DNA of 64,000 nucleotides from contig CAUJNA010003244.1 in assembly GCA_963377175.1 (NCBI GenBank), positions 1 to 64,000 of the forward strand, written 5' to 3'. How positions within the stretch are numbered: position 1 is the first letter of the stretch; each line of letters begins with the position of its first letter. The position numbers were made by a program, and so were the translations under genes. Positions 50,917 through 60,466 of the stretch are shown piece after piece. The notes below the pieces were generated by a model. The model was given only the letters and a program-made list of their open reading frames with translations, made no database searches and had not been told where the DNA came from. The DNA is from Effrenium voratum. Its lineage: Eukaryota > Sar > Dinophyceae > Suessiales > Symbiodiniaceae.

Positions 50917-53900
50917 TACCTTGTCATCCTTTTTCGGACCTCATAAGACTCCACAACATTTTGAACAGCTGAAACATCTTTGGAACTCGCCTGACTTTCC
51001 TACCTGGTGTCAGCAGACAACAGGAGCGTGGTACATTGATTGCACCTCGCCAGGTTCTATCCAATGCATTGATGACCTCAGAATCCATGCCAGAACGGAC
51101 TGTGACCAGTTCGCATCAAAAAGCCGCACCATGCGCACTCAGGACTTTAAGACTAAACTCGAAGTGGATTGGGGTAAACACGGAGGAAAATTCACTGCCA
51201 TGTTACTCCGGAAGCCAGCTTATGCGGCGGCCAACCACATGACCTCTACCACAGAATATCAGTGCACCCGCTTGAGATCCACTCACAAGCAGGAGCCACG
51301 CATCCGCATACACGGCGGTAATGTTGCCGTCGGTGAAGTACTAATATTGCCGGCGGTAATATTGCAGAATCCTTGCAAAAGACACCGCAGATGTGTGTGT
51401 TCTGGATGCGTTACCACGCACTAGCGCATCCTTCATGGCTCAACACGAACAGTGGTCAGCATCCGCTGATGCTGCAATCAATAGCCTCCTGCAAGTGTGG
51501 CAGCCCGTGTGGCAGAGAGACACTGAGGCAGAAAGAGACCAAGCAGACCAGTGGCCCGAAGCCTTCCGCCTGATTGAGCAGTTTGCTCCGCAGTTACCGG
51601 AAATTGAGATACCTACCCTCACCTTGACTGCTTGGAAGGAGGCTCTGGCAACCACCAAAAACAAAACTGCCAAAGGATGCTGTGGATTCAGTTGCCCAGA
51701 GCTAAAATCCTTGCCAGACATCGCACTGGCGGACTTATTGCAGGTGTTCAATGAACTTCAGCAAGGCGCCGATTGGCCTGCGTTTTTGGTTACAGCACGT
51801 GCTTGCTTCTTGCAAAAAAGTCCGGGGGATTTCTCGCCCGAAGGTCGTAGACCTATCGCCGTGTTTTCCCTGTTGTTTCGTCTCTGGTCAAAAATTGTGA
51901 ATAAGCGTCTCATTGCAGCATGGGCCGGCCACCTTCCCAGCGCAGTGGCCGCAGGCATCCCAGGACGCACATCGGAAACAGTCTGGTGGCAATCACAGGC
52001 CAGGATCGAGAGTGCTGTTCTCCACAAGCATGAGCTGGGTGGACTGGTCACAGATTTAAAAAATGCTTCAACTATTTGGCAAGGCTTCCAATGGGCGCGC
52101 TTTTCCGTAGGCTAGGTGCCCCAACGAGCATAGTAAGTACTTGGCTCCGTGCATTAAACCAATCTACGAGGGTTATCATCATGCAGGGGGTCACATCCGA
52201 GCCTGTGGCCTCCACCACAGGCATCCCGGAAGGCGACCCGCTGGGAATTGCTTCCATTGCGGCATATGGTGCGCTTTGGGCATAGATGATGCTCAGCCAC
52301 CATACTACGCCATACGCTTATGCCGATAATCTAGAGTACCATTGCCTGCCCAGACTGTTCGTCAGGCTGCTGACGCAAACCAGCTCTTTCATACTGCCTG
52401 GAGGCAGAACATTTCGTATTCGAAAAGTTGTGGGCTACCTCAAAGTCAGGAAGAGTTGCCTGGGAGGCATACAACATTGGCCAGCCACGTGACAAGCAAT
52501 TTCCAATAAAAAACAGTGGAATCGACCTGGGTACCGTGGCTAATTACACGGGGTTCCGTTACACTGAGAACCAGGATGCACGGATCACCGAAGGCACAAG
52601 ACGGGCATTTACACTTTCCCGATTTCCACTCTCGGCGGATAACGCAGTGAAATCTATACATGCCTCGATCTTGCCGCACGCATTGCACGGGTGTGAAGGC
52701 CTTTTTCCTTCACTTAAAAAACTCTCTCACCTGCGGACGGCCTTTACGGCTTGCCTCATAGACAACAAATCTTGCGCAAATCCCTGGATGGCGTGCACAT
52801 GCATGACGTCACGTATTTGTGATCCTCTCTATTATGTTGCAACGCGCATCCTCAGACTGTGCCGCAAAATGATAGGCACACATCCGGACGTGGCGCACAT
52901 GGTGTGGGAGAACGCACTTCACTTGAAGGAACACTTCTCTAGCCACGCCCGGGCACACCGTCCGGGCCCAGCCTCGGCACTGTCCAGACTAACCGAGCTG
53001 CTTCATTGCACAATGAAGCCCAAAGGGGTTCTAGTCAATCCGGACGGAATCACGCTTGATCTGTGTCAAGCGAGCAGACCTGACATTACAGATTTCTTGT
53101 TAACCACTTGGAGTCACGTAGTCACCATTGAAATCTTGAAACGAAAAACTTGGCAGGAAATTGACACAGTTGATGTCGCACGTACCATACAGCACATCCA
53201 GGAACTTACACTGGAGCAACGAGCTCTTGTGAAACGACACCTGACTGGGGCGTTCCAGAGTTCTGTCATGCAGGTCCACTGGAAACCCTCAGAAGAGGTT
53301 GCATGTATCTTGTGCGGTGTCAGCCAGCCAGGATTGCTCCACGACCACCTGACCTGTTCTAATTTGGAGGTTGTACGGACTAGGTGGCATGAGTGGCTCA
53401 CGCAGCTTACTGCTAGTAAAAAGCCATACCTTGCGTTTCCGGTTGCGCCCAACTTGCTGAAGAGCTAGAACTACGCCTCGTGAGACAGCAGATTCTGCTA
53501 GAACCGGCAGAGGTGCAGGCCCGACAGGGGTCAGTCAGCGTTTGGACAGACGGCTCAGCAAATGTGGCGCCGTGCCATATCCTTCGGGAGGCCACCTGGG
53601 CACTGGTAACCGACACATGCTCCATAGACACGGACTATGAGGAACTGGAACCAAAGCTTTCAGTTGCCAGACACGTTCTGTGTAGTGCAGGCGGGGTTTG
53701 TGCCAGGTAGGCAGACGGTCAACAGAGCTGAACTGCTGTCTACTATGCCATTCTGTGCTACCCGAAAGCACAAATTTTGCGCATTTTCTGTGACAGTCAA
53801 TATGTTGTGCACTTGTTGCCCTTGATACTTGAGAAACCAGATGCCCGTGCTCATTGGCATAGAGACAACTTTTTGCTGTACATGCCACGCGCACGGAGAT

Positions 53901-54999
53901 ATCCATTCTTAAAATAAAATTCCACCAGGACATCGTTGACCTGCCCACGTTGCTTGAGAAGTATAAAGCCATAGGAAACCACTGTGCTGATGCCGCAGCG
54001 GCATGTCTCCGACGCATGGGCAATCCTTGTGTACGGGAGCTCAGAAACGCTTGCTGTTTCGTGGAAACATAGGGAACAGTTCACTAGAAGTGCCTTGAAG
54101 TACTTGGCTGACGTACAAAAAGAAAAAATTAGCCAAATTCGGGAGCAGCCTATCATTCGTTCACAACAAGAAGAGCTTCCCACAGCCAGTGGGCAGACTC
54201 GTCGTGAACGTCAGCTCGATGTCCTCACCACGATTGATTGGCCTATCGCCGATCTTCCAGAGCACCTGTATGACCTGTGCCTCTATGGGATTACCTACAT
54301 GAAACGCCTAATAGCGTGGGCACGCGCACTCATATGGGGTCAGCCAAACAAAGATTGCCTAGGTGTCACATGGTTTGAACTCTACGTGAATTTCCGGATT
54401 GTTACACAATCGGAAATCCCAACTAATCTTTCTAAGGATAGCAAAAAGCCAAAATATTACACTCCAGAACAAAATTCGGATGTGCTTCTTTTGAAATTGT
54501 CTGAAAAGGCAATCCGGCGTCTTTGGGTGGACAGTATGCGTACAGTTTCACACCTCCTCCAAAGTCCGCTTTTTCCATACTCCGAGGCCAGCTGCGTCAG
54601 ATCGCTTCAGAAAATACTACCGATTGATTACGGCTCTGGTCTCTCCCAGAGACCAGAAATGCTCAGGTCCATTGAAACAGCAGCCACGGTGCAGAAAGCT
54701 GTTCTCTCGACCTGCAAACCAGGTCGTTTCGGGGGTGCGGGAGCGCCCGACGTGCCCAAACTTGACCCACTAGCACACGTGCCAATGCCAGTCACGGAGT
54801 TCTGTCTTGTGCCACTGGCAAGAACTCAGGCGGATTGAGCCTCTCGCCCATGGGGGTTCGACGGATGTTGGTGTGCCCTTCTTCCCCCTCTTTTGTTTGG
54901 GTTGTTTCCGTTTGGCGGGCCCCCTTCCTTTTGTTGCGGTTTTTGGGGTCGGTTGTTGGGAGAGATGTGGGGGTACACCTTCAACTGCTTCGTTCGCAA

Positions 55000-55022
55000 G
55001 CCGGTGTGAATACCACACCGGC
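55000..55022 (+). other. 3'-UTR hairpin of LINE copy 3
   Basis: Perfect 9-bp stem gccggtgtg/cacaccggc with loop aatac. The following gcatcgacgcgaactggcgt is conserved in all three copies. Confidence 0.7.
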
Positions 55023-55087
55023 ATCGACGCGAACTGGCGTGCATCACAAGAGGGTGTGCGTCTACAAGAGTTAAAAAAACAAAAAAA

Positions 55088-55102
55088 TCGGATTCAGATT
55101 GG
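55088..55102 (+). repeat. 15-bp boundary repeat 4 (right end of the LINE array)
   Basis: tcggattcagattgg, after which copia RNase H continues in frame (gcaggttgtaaagc, AGCK). Confidence 0.9.
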
Positions 55103-55492
55103 GCAGGTTGTAAAGCACTGCGAAGATCCACAAGCAGCGGAATCATATGCGTAGGACAAAATGTACTTTTTCAGTATGTGAGATCGCAGAGGGCAACAGC
55201 ACTCAGCTCTTGTGAGTCTGAGTACCTGGCCATGGCATCAGTGGTTAGCGAGGGAATTCTGGTGGGAAAGGTTCTGAGCTTTCTCACTGGAAGGGAGCAC
55301 AGCTTGGTTGCGAGGTGTGATTCTTCCTCGGCCAGGTCCCTTGCGATGCGAAGCGGTGTGGGTCGCATCACCGCAGCAGAGTTAATGATCAGGCCGCAAT
55401 ATTTGGGCGGACAGGTGGTACACGCGCTATGCCTGTTTTCTTGCATCTGCTGCATACGGAGCGGTCATAAGGAGGGCCAACGCACTGTGTAG
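55088..55492 (+). pseudogene. Copia RNase H, 3' remainder
   Basis: Translation starting SDSDWAGCKALRRSTSSGI restores a standard Ty1/copia RNase H when read after ECI at 10031-10039. It continues with TALSSCESEYLAMASVVSEG (catalytic Glu region) and RCDSSSARSLAMRSGVGR (third acidic residue). After GVGR the sequence departs from the usual pattern and the expected HxxAD end is not seen, so the C-terminus is shifted or lost before the stop at 55490-55492. No 3' LTR follows; decayed tyrosine-recombinase-element sequence begins within about 50 bp. Confidence 0.8.
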
Positions 55493-55535
55493 ACTGCACA
55501 AGTAAAGCGATGGGTTGCGAAACAAGGCCAAGGCT

Positions 55536-56694
55536 TTACAGAAGACAGTTCCTAAAAAACAGGAAAATGAAAAGAGTGCACTGCGTGGCCCTCCTGAAGC
55601 TGAGTCGTGCGGTCAAGGCACAGGGCAAGGCATCAGTACATGGCGACATTGGGTTGCATGGATTCATAGCACCGGCTGCAGTAGTGCGAAGTGTGCGTAT
55701 CCTCGCACAGGGGAAAGGGCAGGGCGATGACGCACAAGGCAATGCGCAGCACACTCGGGATTGGTCACCCAGATACCACGCTTTGGCGACCCCTCCTACT
55801 CGCGCAGCCTTCATAGTGCAGGGCAGTCGCATGGCAGGAATTTGCGCACACTGCTCCAGTTGGGCGATAGCGCGCGTGTTCTCCTGCGGCTGGGAGGGCT
55901 TTGGCCAGGGCTGCGCGGGCTTGCGGTAAGACTGCCGTTCATTGCGTTTCCAGCAGGAGTCAATGCTGAAGGCGTGATGGTCTTCGTCAATGCGCGTGGC
56001 ACACGTGGGGGGGCTACTGAAGGGCAAATCATAGAAGTTCATCCACCAGCTGCCGTCCCACGCGTATAAAGGCGTGTCCGGTGCAAGGCCCAAGTACTGC
56101 AGGTCAGGCTTCAAGGGGCCCGCAAGGGGAGCGCTGGGCCGCACAGGGGCAGACCCAGAAGGCACAGGGGCCTTGGGAAGAGCTTCTCGGGGAGAAGCGC
56201 TGGGCCGCACAGGGGCAGACCCAGAAGGCACAGGGGCCTTGGGAAGAGCTTCTCGGGGAGAAGCGCTGGGCAGCGCAGGCCTGGGAAACCTCACTGGGTG
56301 AGGACAGGGGCATGCCTAGCCCTGCAGCGGAACAGCCGAAACTGAATGACCCACTGCTAGCCAGAGCATTAGCGGAATTGGCCGGCTCGTGCTCGGGTCA
56401 CAGGATTGTGCACAAGGTGTAGGGGTGAGGCCCAAAGCACTTCATGCACTGATGCTTCAACTGGCACGGCTTCTTCTGGCATGGCCGCTCCATGTTGTAA
56501 TTCCAGCAGAGCAACTCTCCCTGCTCGTTGCGGCCTTTTAACCCTTTGCCCTGCAAGGGTGCTGGAAAACTGGGCTGGGGCTTGCCACGGTCTTTGGACT
56601 TGGCGGGGCACGCCCTTTTGGTTGACCTTTGGGAGGTCCTTGCCGATTGGCGCGCTCAGGGACGGCGCGCGAAGGCCGAGGCGTTTACCCTTCA
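55536..56694 (-). pseudogene. Decayed second tyrosine-recombinase element: Gag tail and Pro-rich linker
   Basis: Read on the minus strand, 56694-56530 aligns with the Lys/Gly Gag tail of the 17203-27143 element (its bases 22610-22750). 56420-56290 aligns with the segment holding the methyltransferase/RT ORF start, and 56290-56110 carries two of the 66-bp linker repeats (PREALPKAPVPSGSAPVRPS). Beyond about 56100 the minus strand stays open to 55536, but its sequence (PDLQYLGLAPDTPLYAWDGS and on) does not match the main element. Similarity looks like roughly 80% at nucleotide level, and frames are broken. It is an older relative, in opposite orientation. Confidence 0.65.
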
Positions 56695-56929
56695 CAGCCT
56701 TAAGTGCGCATTACTCAGTGCAGCGGCGCAGCTACGCCTTCCTGAAGACAGGAGAAGGCTTCAGGACACCATCGCCTCTCGTCCGCACTGCTGTACAGCA
56801 GGGACGACACCACATCCGCCATCAGACGGAGCTGAAAACCCCCTCGGCCAATGGCTCGGGGGGGCCCAACTGTGGAACCAGCCTTTCAGGTTCCACAGGG
56901 CAGCCCTCCGAGCCAATTGAAGCTTCAGA

Positions 56930-57285
56930 GCCTTCCACCCAGCCTGACCAGATTCTTGTACCACAGGGAGGTGGACAATTTGCTGTCCACAGCCCTGGAC
57001 GCAGATGAGGAAGCACTCGCAGTGGCAGGGGCCGCCTTGGAATCTTCGGAGGCCGAATCCGAAGAAGAACCAACAGATGAGCAGGCGTGCTCACCAGATC
57101 CCGCCGATTCAATTGGCATTCGCCTTGTGCCCTGGGGATCCGTACATGCCGTGCTGTGCACTCACGGCAACTCAGTACAGACAGCTTGCGGCTTGCGTCT
57201 CAAGCACTGCTCGTACCCTGTGCACCAGATTCATCCGGATATGCAGCTCTGCAAACGCAAGGCGTGCATGGCTGCGCTGTGCTAA
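56930..57285 (+). pseudogene. Possible C-terminal tail of a tyrosine-recombinase ORF
   Basis: The forward frame (REVDNLLSTALDADEEALAV onward) has an acidic Ser-rich stretch (ALESSEAESEEEPTDEQAC), then IRLVPWGSVHAVLCTH and a final Cys-rich region. The layout parallels the acidic tail plus Cys cluster at 21200-21488 of the intact element, but residue identity is low. It could also be unrelated. The catalytic Tyr region was not found upstream. Confidence 0.3.
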
Positions 57286-57299
57286 AATAAGCTGTTCAT

Positions 57300-57866
57300 G
57301 CCTTGCCTTGACACCCACAGCTCAGCCAGATCCGACGCAATTCGACAACTCAGGTATGCACTTGCAAGCTCTGGCTGCCGCGGATGCGTGTGCCGAAGAC
57401 GACTTGGTAGGCATCGGGGGCTGGGCAATCACATCCTCCCAAGTGGTCTGGTTTGCCGAGACCTGGAACATGCAGGACATACGAGCCGTGTGGCCTTGCC
57501 TTGTCAAGCCTGGACAGCGGTACATCGCATGCTTCGAGACGCTGGCACAGTTAGCACTGTTGCAAGCAACCCACAGCCACATTGGTGGTGGGCACTACTC
57601 GTTTAGCATGCCTTCAGGCACGGACAATTCCGCAACGGAAGCAAGCCTTAACAAGCTGTTCACGACCTCCTGGCCGTTGGAACTGTTAGTGCAATTAACA
57701 GCCTTCTGGGCTGACGCTCACAATGTGCTGCTGCAGCCGACGCACGTTCCAGGAAGGTGCAATGATTGGGCAGACGATCTCAGCAGAGGTCGGTTGGCCC
57801 GATTGGGCGGCGTCAGCCAGCCGCTTATATCAAGCCGCTCTTACCGGAAAAAGTGCAGCCCCTGAG
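57300..57866 (+). pseudogene. RNase H fragment of a different DIRS-type element
   Basis: The forward frame contains GIGGWAITSSQVVWFAETWN, RYIACFETLAQLALLQA (RNase H Glu), SGTDNSATEASLNKLFTTSW (Asp) and THVPGRCNDWADDLSRGRL (terminal Asp). It matches the DIRS-type RNase H pattern but not the sequence of the 17203-27143 element, so a second family is represented. RT is not present upstream. The frame ends at a TGA at 57864-57866. Confidence 0.65.
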
Positions 57867-58039
57867 TAACAGGCTGCTCACAGCCCAGCGTGCATGGCCA
57901 CGCAAACATTTGCCCTGCCAGGTACAACCCCACTCTGAAGGGCGGGTGATGAGGCCTGCGGCCCAGCGGGCTCGCTTATACCGGGGTTGACTGAAACACT
58001 GAAGGGGGGGTCAACGCGCCTCCTGTTCCAGGCGCACCA

Positions 58040-58496
58040 GTGCCCTGGAAGCAGTCCTTACTACTCCAGCCACTCTGTCTCATGGTTCGCAGAAACGTGG
58101 GACTTCCAGAAAGTCCAGCAGCAGTGGCCTTGCCTCACCAAGGAGGCCCAACGCTACATAGCGTGCTTCGAAACCTTGGCCCAGCTCGCGCTCATGCGAA
58201 TCGCTTGGACCGCCAAGGGCCAAGCAATGAGCGCACGGCGTCTGCATGCCCTCTGGTACAGACAATACCGCATTACAAGCCGGAGTGAACAAGCTGTTCA
58301 CCACAGATGGCCTTTGCAAATTTTTGTGCAATTGGTCGCCGCATGGGCCGACAAGCGTGGCGTGCGTCTGGTTTGTGTGCAACGCGGCACCGGTGCAAGG
58401 TTGAAACTTGCGGCTACTGCATGCGGGGGCATGGTGTGCACAGTATCTCTGGGGCGCCAGCTGCGGCTGGGCCTCGAGGATCCATGTGAGTGGTGA
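58040..58496 (+). pseudogene. Second, more decayed copy of the same RNase H fragment
   Basis: SHSVSWFAETWDFQKVQQQW, then QRYIACFETLAQLALMRIAW, parallels the RNase H fragment at 57300-57866. The Asp block has become SRSEQAVHHRWPLQIFVQLV, and the terminal HVPGxxNxWAD block is not found. It is a tandem or independent partial copy. Confidence 0.55.
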
Positions 58497-58590
58497 AAGG
58501 GTGGAAGGGTGGGGCAAAAAAGGGGGGATAAACCCTCACGCATGACCCTTAGGTGCTTGAAGCAGAAAACGGCAACGCGTCCGAAGATTC

Positions 58591-58646
58591 GATCAAGATT
58601 CAAACATAAGGGAAAAGGAAAAACCCGAAACGTTAGAATCTTGATC
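58591..58646. other. 11-bp inverted repeat (hairpin potential)
   Basis: gatcaagattc (58591-58601) and gaatcttgatc (58636-58646) are perfect complements, 34 bp apart, in a purine-rich AT-richer stretch. There is no T-run or promoter context to assign a role. Confidence 0.4.
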
Positions 58647-58869
58647 ACTGCTTCAATCCGAAAGGGACATGCGGCAAAAGATAAAAGAGTACGACCGACA
58701 AACATGAGCGCATGCTCTTTTTCTTTATAAGGCGTTGCTTGGAAGTAAAGGCTCGGGGGTGTGGGGGGAAGGACAGCGCGTGTCCTTTCCCCGTGTCTGC
58801 ATCCCTCTGCGGAGCCTTCTCAATTGGCCCCACTTCAGGGTTCCAAGCAAACGGCCTAATCTATCACCC

Positions 58870-59084
58870 CCTTTTCAGAGCGTTTGCGAAGCACTCTTAT
58901 GCTCCGGTCGCCATGGGGCGTCGGGCGGATGCAATGACAGCATGCATATGTGGGGCCAGAAATCATGCGGGCGAAAACGAAAGCGAGCTTGCGGCTTGCT
59001 GTCGAATGCGGATGTGTTTCCGCGGCTGAGCTGATCAGCCCACACATTGTGCTCGCCTGGGATGTGCGAGGCTAGTGCTACCAT
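58870..59084 (-). pseudogene. RNase H C-terminal fragment (minus strand)
   Basis: Minus-strand VALASHIPGEHNVWADQLSRG matches the terminal block of DIRS-type RNase H (HIPGxxNxWADxLSRG), in opposite orientation to the copies at 57.3-58.5 kb. Flanking minus-strand sequence up to 59421 is open in another frame but not recognisable. Confidence 0.6.
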
Positions 59085-59437
59085 TTGTGCGTACAGTTAA
59101 GAAGAGGCAGTAGCGAAGTTCCAGAAGTTTTAAGAAACTTTCAGCTGGTGTGTTAAATATATCGCCCTCTACATAACCCATTTGTAGACCGATGACAACC
59201 GCACGATTGGAGCAGATGGAGCTCCAGGAAATTGAGCGCAAGATGTTGAGTGACAAGGGCGCCAGTAAGATCGTGGCCTGAACGGAGGAGTGCCGCGTGG
59301 TTCTGCGTGATCGGAGCCAGAGGAAGGAAAGTCGAAGGAAGCGAGCCCACCAGCGGTGAATGGATTTAGATGATGCTGGCCATTTTGGCCGGCGTTGGGG
59401 TTGAGCCTGGAGCCTGGGCAAATGGTTTTGGCATTTT

Positions 59438-59683
59438 TTGATCAGAAAGGTGCAGCAGGACTTGAAAGTCCCCAGCGAGGCAACAATTTTGGACTACCCA
59501 GACAGCGTGCCCGAAGTGAGGCCGGAAAGGCCCGAGAGGGTTAGGAAGAGGATCAAAGCCATCCGGATGACCCCAGCTGGGACTGTGTATCACACACATG
59601 AGCGTTGCCCGCATTATAAGCACGCCAAGCAGTACATGCAGTGCTCTCAGTGCTGTGGGTTTGAAGGCAGCATGTCTGACTAG
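59438..59683 (+). CDS. Small Cys/His-rich ORF, possible retroelement polyprotein tail
   Basis: 81 codons ending SD at the TAG at 59681-59683. The second half, KRIKAIRMTPAGTVYHTHER followed by CPHYKHAKQYMQCSQCCG, is a Cys/His cluster similar in layout to the C-terminal ends of dinoflagellate retroelement polyproteins. A host exon is the alternative. No intact upstream pol is in frame. Confidence 0.3.
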   Translation: MIRKVQQDLKVPSEATILDYPDSVPEVRPERPERVRKRIKAIRMTPAGTVYHTHERCPHYKHAKQYMQCSQCCGFEGSMSD

Positions 59684-59689
59684 TACTTG

Positions 59690-60300
59690 GATTCAGTCAT
59701 ACCCGCAGCATGGTGCGAGCATTGTCATGAGAGCATGAATCGATGGCCATACAGGCTCCAGATTTAGTGGACACGAAAATAGACCGCTTTTTCAGAAGAG
59801 GAACCATTTCCCTTGGTTTTCCCGAAACGTTTTTTGCCAACAATGCCCCTGTGAGGGCCGCAGCGTATTTCCGCACGATGGCTCACATGTAGAATTGGAT
59901 TGCATGTGGGAACTCTGCCCACATGTTGCCTGCAATTGCGCTTTTACATGTGTAGGTATATGTTCGCAGCAGTTTGGCTGAATTCTCAGTTGAATAGTGA
60001 AAACGGGGAATGTATCCCTTCACTGATACTCGCAGCCACAAATCAGCTACAGCTAGTACGGCTAAGAGTAATGGCACAGTTTGAGAACTGCAACATTGAC
60101 TTGGTTCGACCGAATGCGTGTGTGGAAAATCTGACCATGTGACAGCTGTTACATGGACGAGCAGCAAACTGGCACAACCCAGGCAAGTTTGTTGAACTTC
60201 CGAGATCCATATCTCATCGTGTGCTTATCATGGGCTTGGAATTTGGGCATGTGTTTATTTAACTGAGTCTTTGAATATGTGAGTGCTTGTGTCCATGTGT
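59690..60300. other. No recognisable gene
   Basis: Moderately AT-rich single-copy sequence. acatgt occurs three times near 59885-59950. No ORF longer than 95 codons, and none that resembles a known family. Confidence 0.4.
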
Positions 60301-60311
60301 GTTCTGTGTGT

Positions 60312-60397
60312 GTTTGTTCTTGTTTGTTTGTTTGTTTGTTTGGTTGGATGGTTGGTTAATTATTTGTTTGTTTGTTTGTTTGCTTGCTTGCTTGCTC

Positions 60398-60451
<54 letters not shown>

Positions 60452-60466
60452 ATGTTTCTTTATTTG
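60312..60466. repeat. (TTTG)n/(CTTG)n tetranucleotide microsatellite
   Basis: tttg repeats grade through ttgg/atgg variants into about twenty cttg units (60380-60450) and end in ttta/tttg. Forward frames read Cys/Leu/Ala runs, so the 140-145 codon ORFs spanning it are simple-repeat artefacts. Confidence 0.9.

Larger units (their letters stand above)
49266..54838 (+). pseudogene. LINE copy 3 ORF2: endonuclease, RT, Cys/His cluster, RNase H
   Basis: The endonuclease half is intact (49286-51424) with NPGP at 49781-49804, ILSETGAMDIHQKD, GDFNAAL and GAHLPF. Then a rearranged patch near 51345-51365 shifts the frame. One A is lost from an A-run at motif A (near 52058). A nonsense TAG at 52283-52285 replaces Trp, and small deletions follow near 52357, 52428 and 53450. 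YADN is at 52319-52330. RNase H pieces (WTDGSANV, KIKFHQD with Phe replacing Ser, NHCAD) remain but are split by deletions near 53635, 53740, 53870 and 54050. This is the most decayed ORF2 of the three, although its endonuclease is the best preserved. Confidence 0.8.
43392..55087 (+). mobile_element. DNMT-carrying LINE, copy 3 (different internal inversion)
   Basis: An 11,696-bp copy with the same 5' start and a tail of aaaaaaacaaaaaaa. The methyltransferase segment (45774-46832) is inverted with breakpoints unlike those of copy 2. ORF1 is uninterrupted up to the inversion. ORF2 carries several frameshifts and a nonsense codon. Confidence 0.9.
5122..55492 (+). mobile_element. Ty1/copia retrotransposon, split by a 45-kb nest of insertions
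   Basis: Coding order is Gag, protease, integrase, RT, RNase H, the Ty1/copia order. The left part ends at the RNase H codons for SDSDW (10040-10054). The right part resumes with the same codons at 55088-55102, continuing AGCKALRRSTSSGI and later SCESEYLAM. The intervening DNA is three LINE copies plus one tyrosine-recombinase element. The copia reading frame also has a frameshift (near 8700-8730) and a stop (9050-9052), so the element is inactive. No LTR pair could be found by eye. Confidence 0.85.

Noticed and set aside
4840..55560. LTR pair for the copia element
   Set aside because: No sequence upstream of 5122 is repeated downstream of 55492, so LTRs cannot be assigned.
55510..55929. 139-codon forward ORF after copia RNase H
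   Set aside because: It overlaps the minus-strand decayed element, has Ala/Arg-rich shadow-like composition and no recognised motif.
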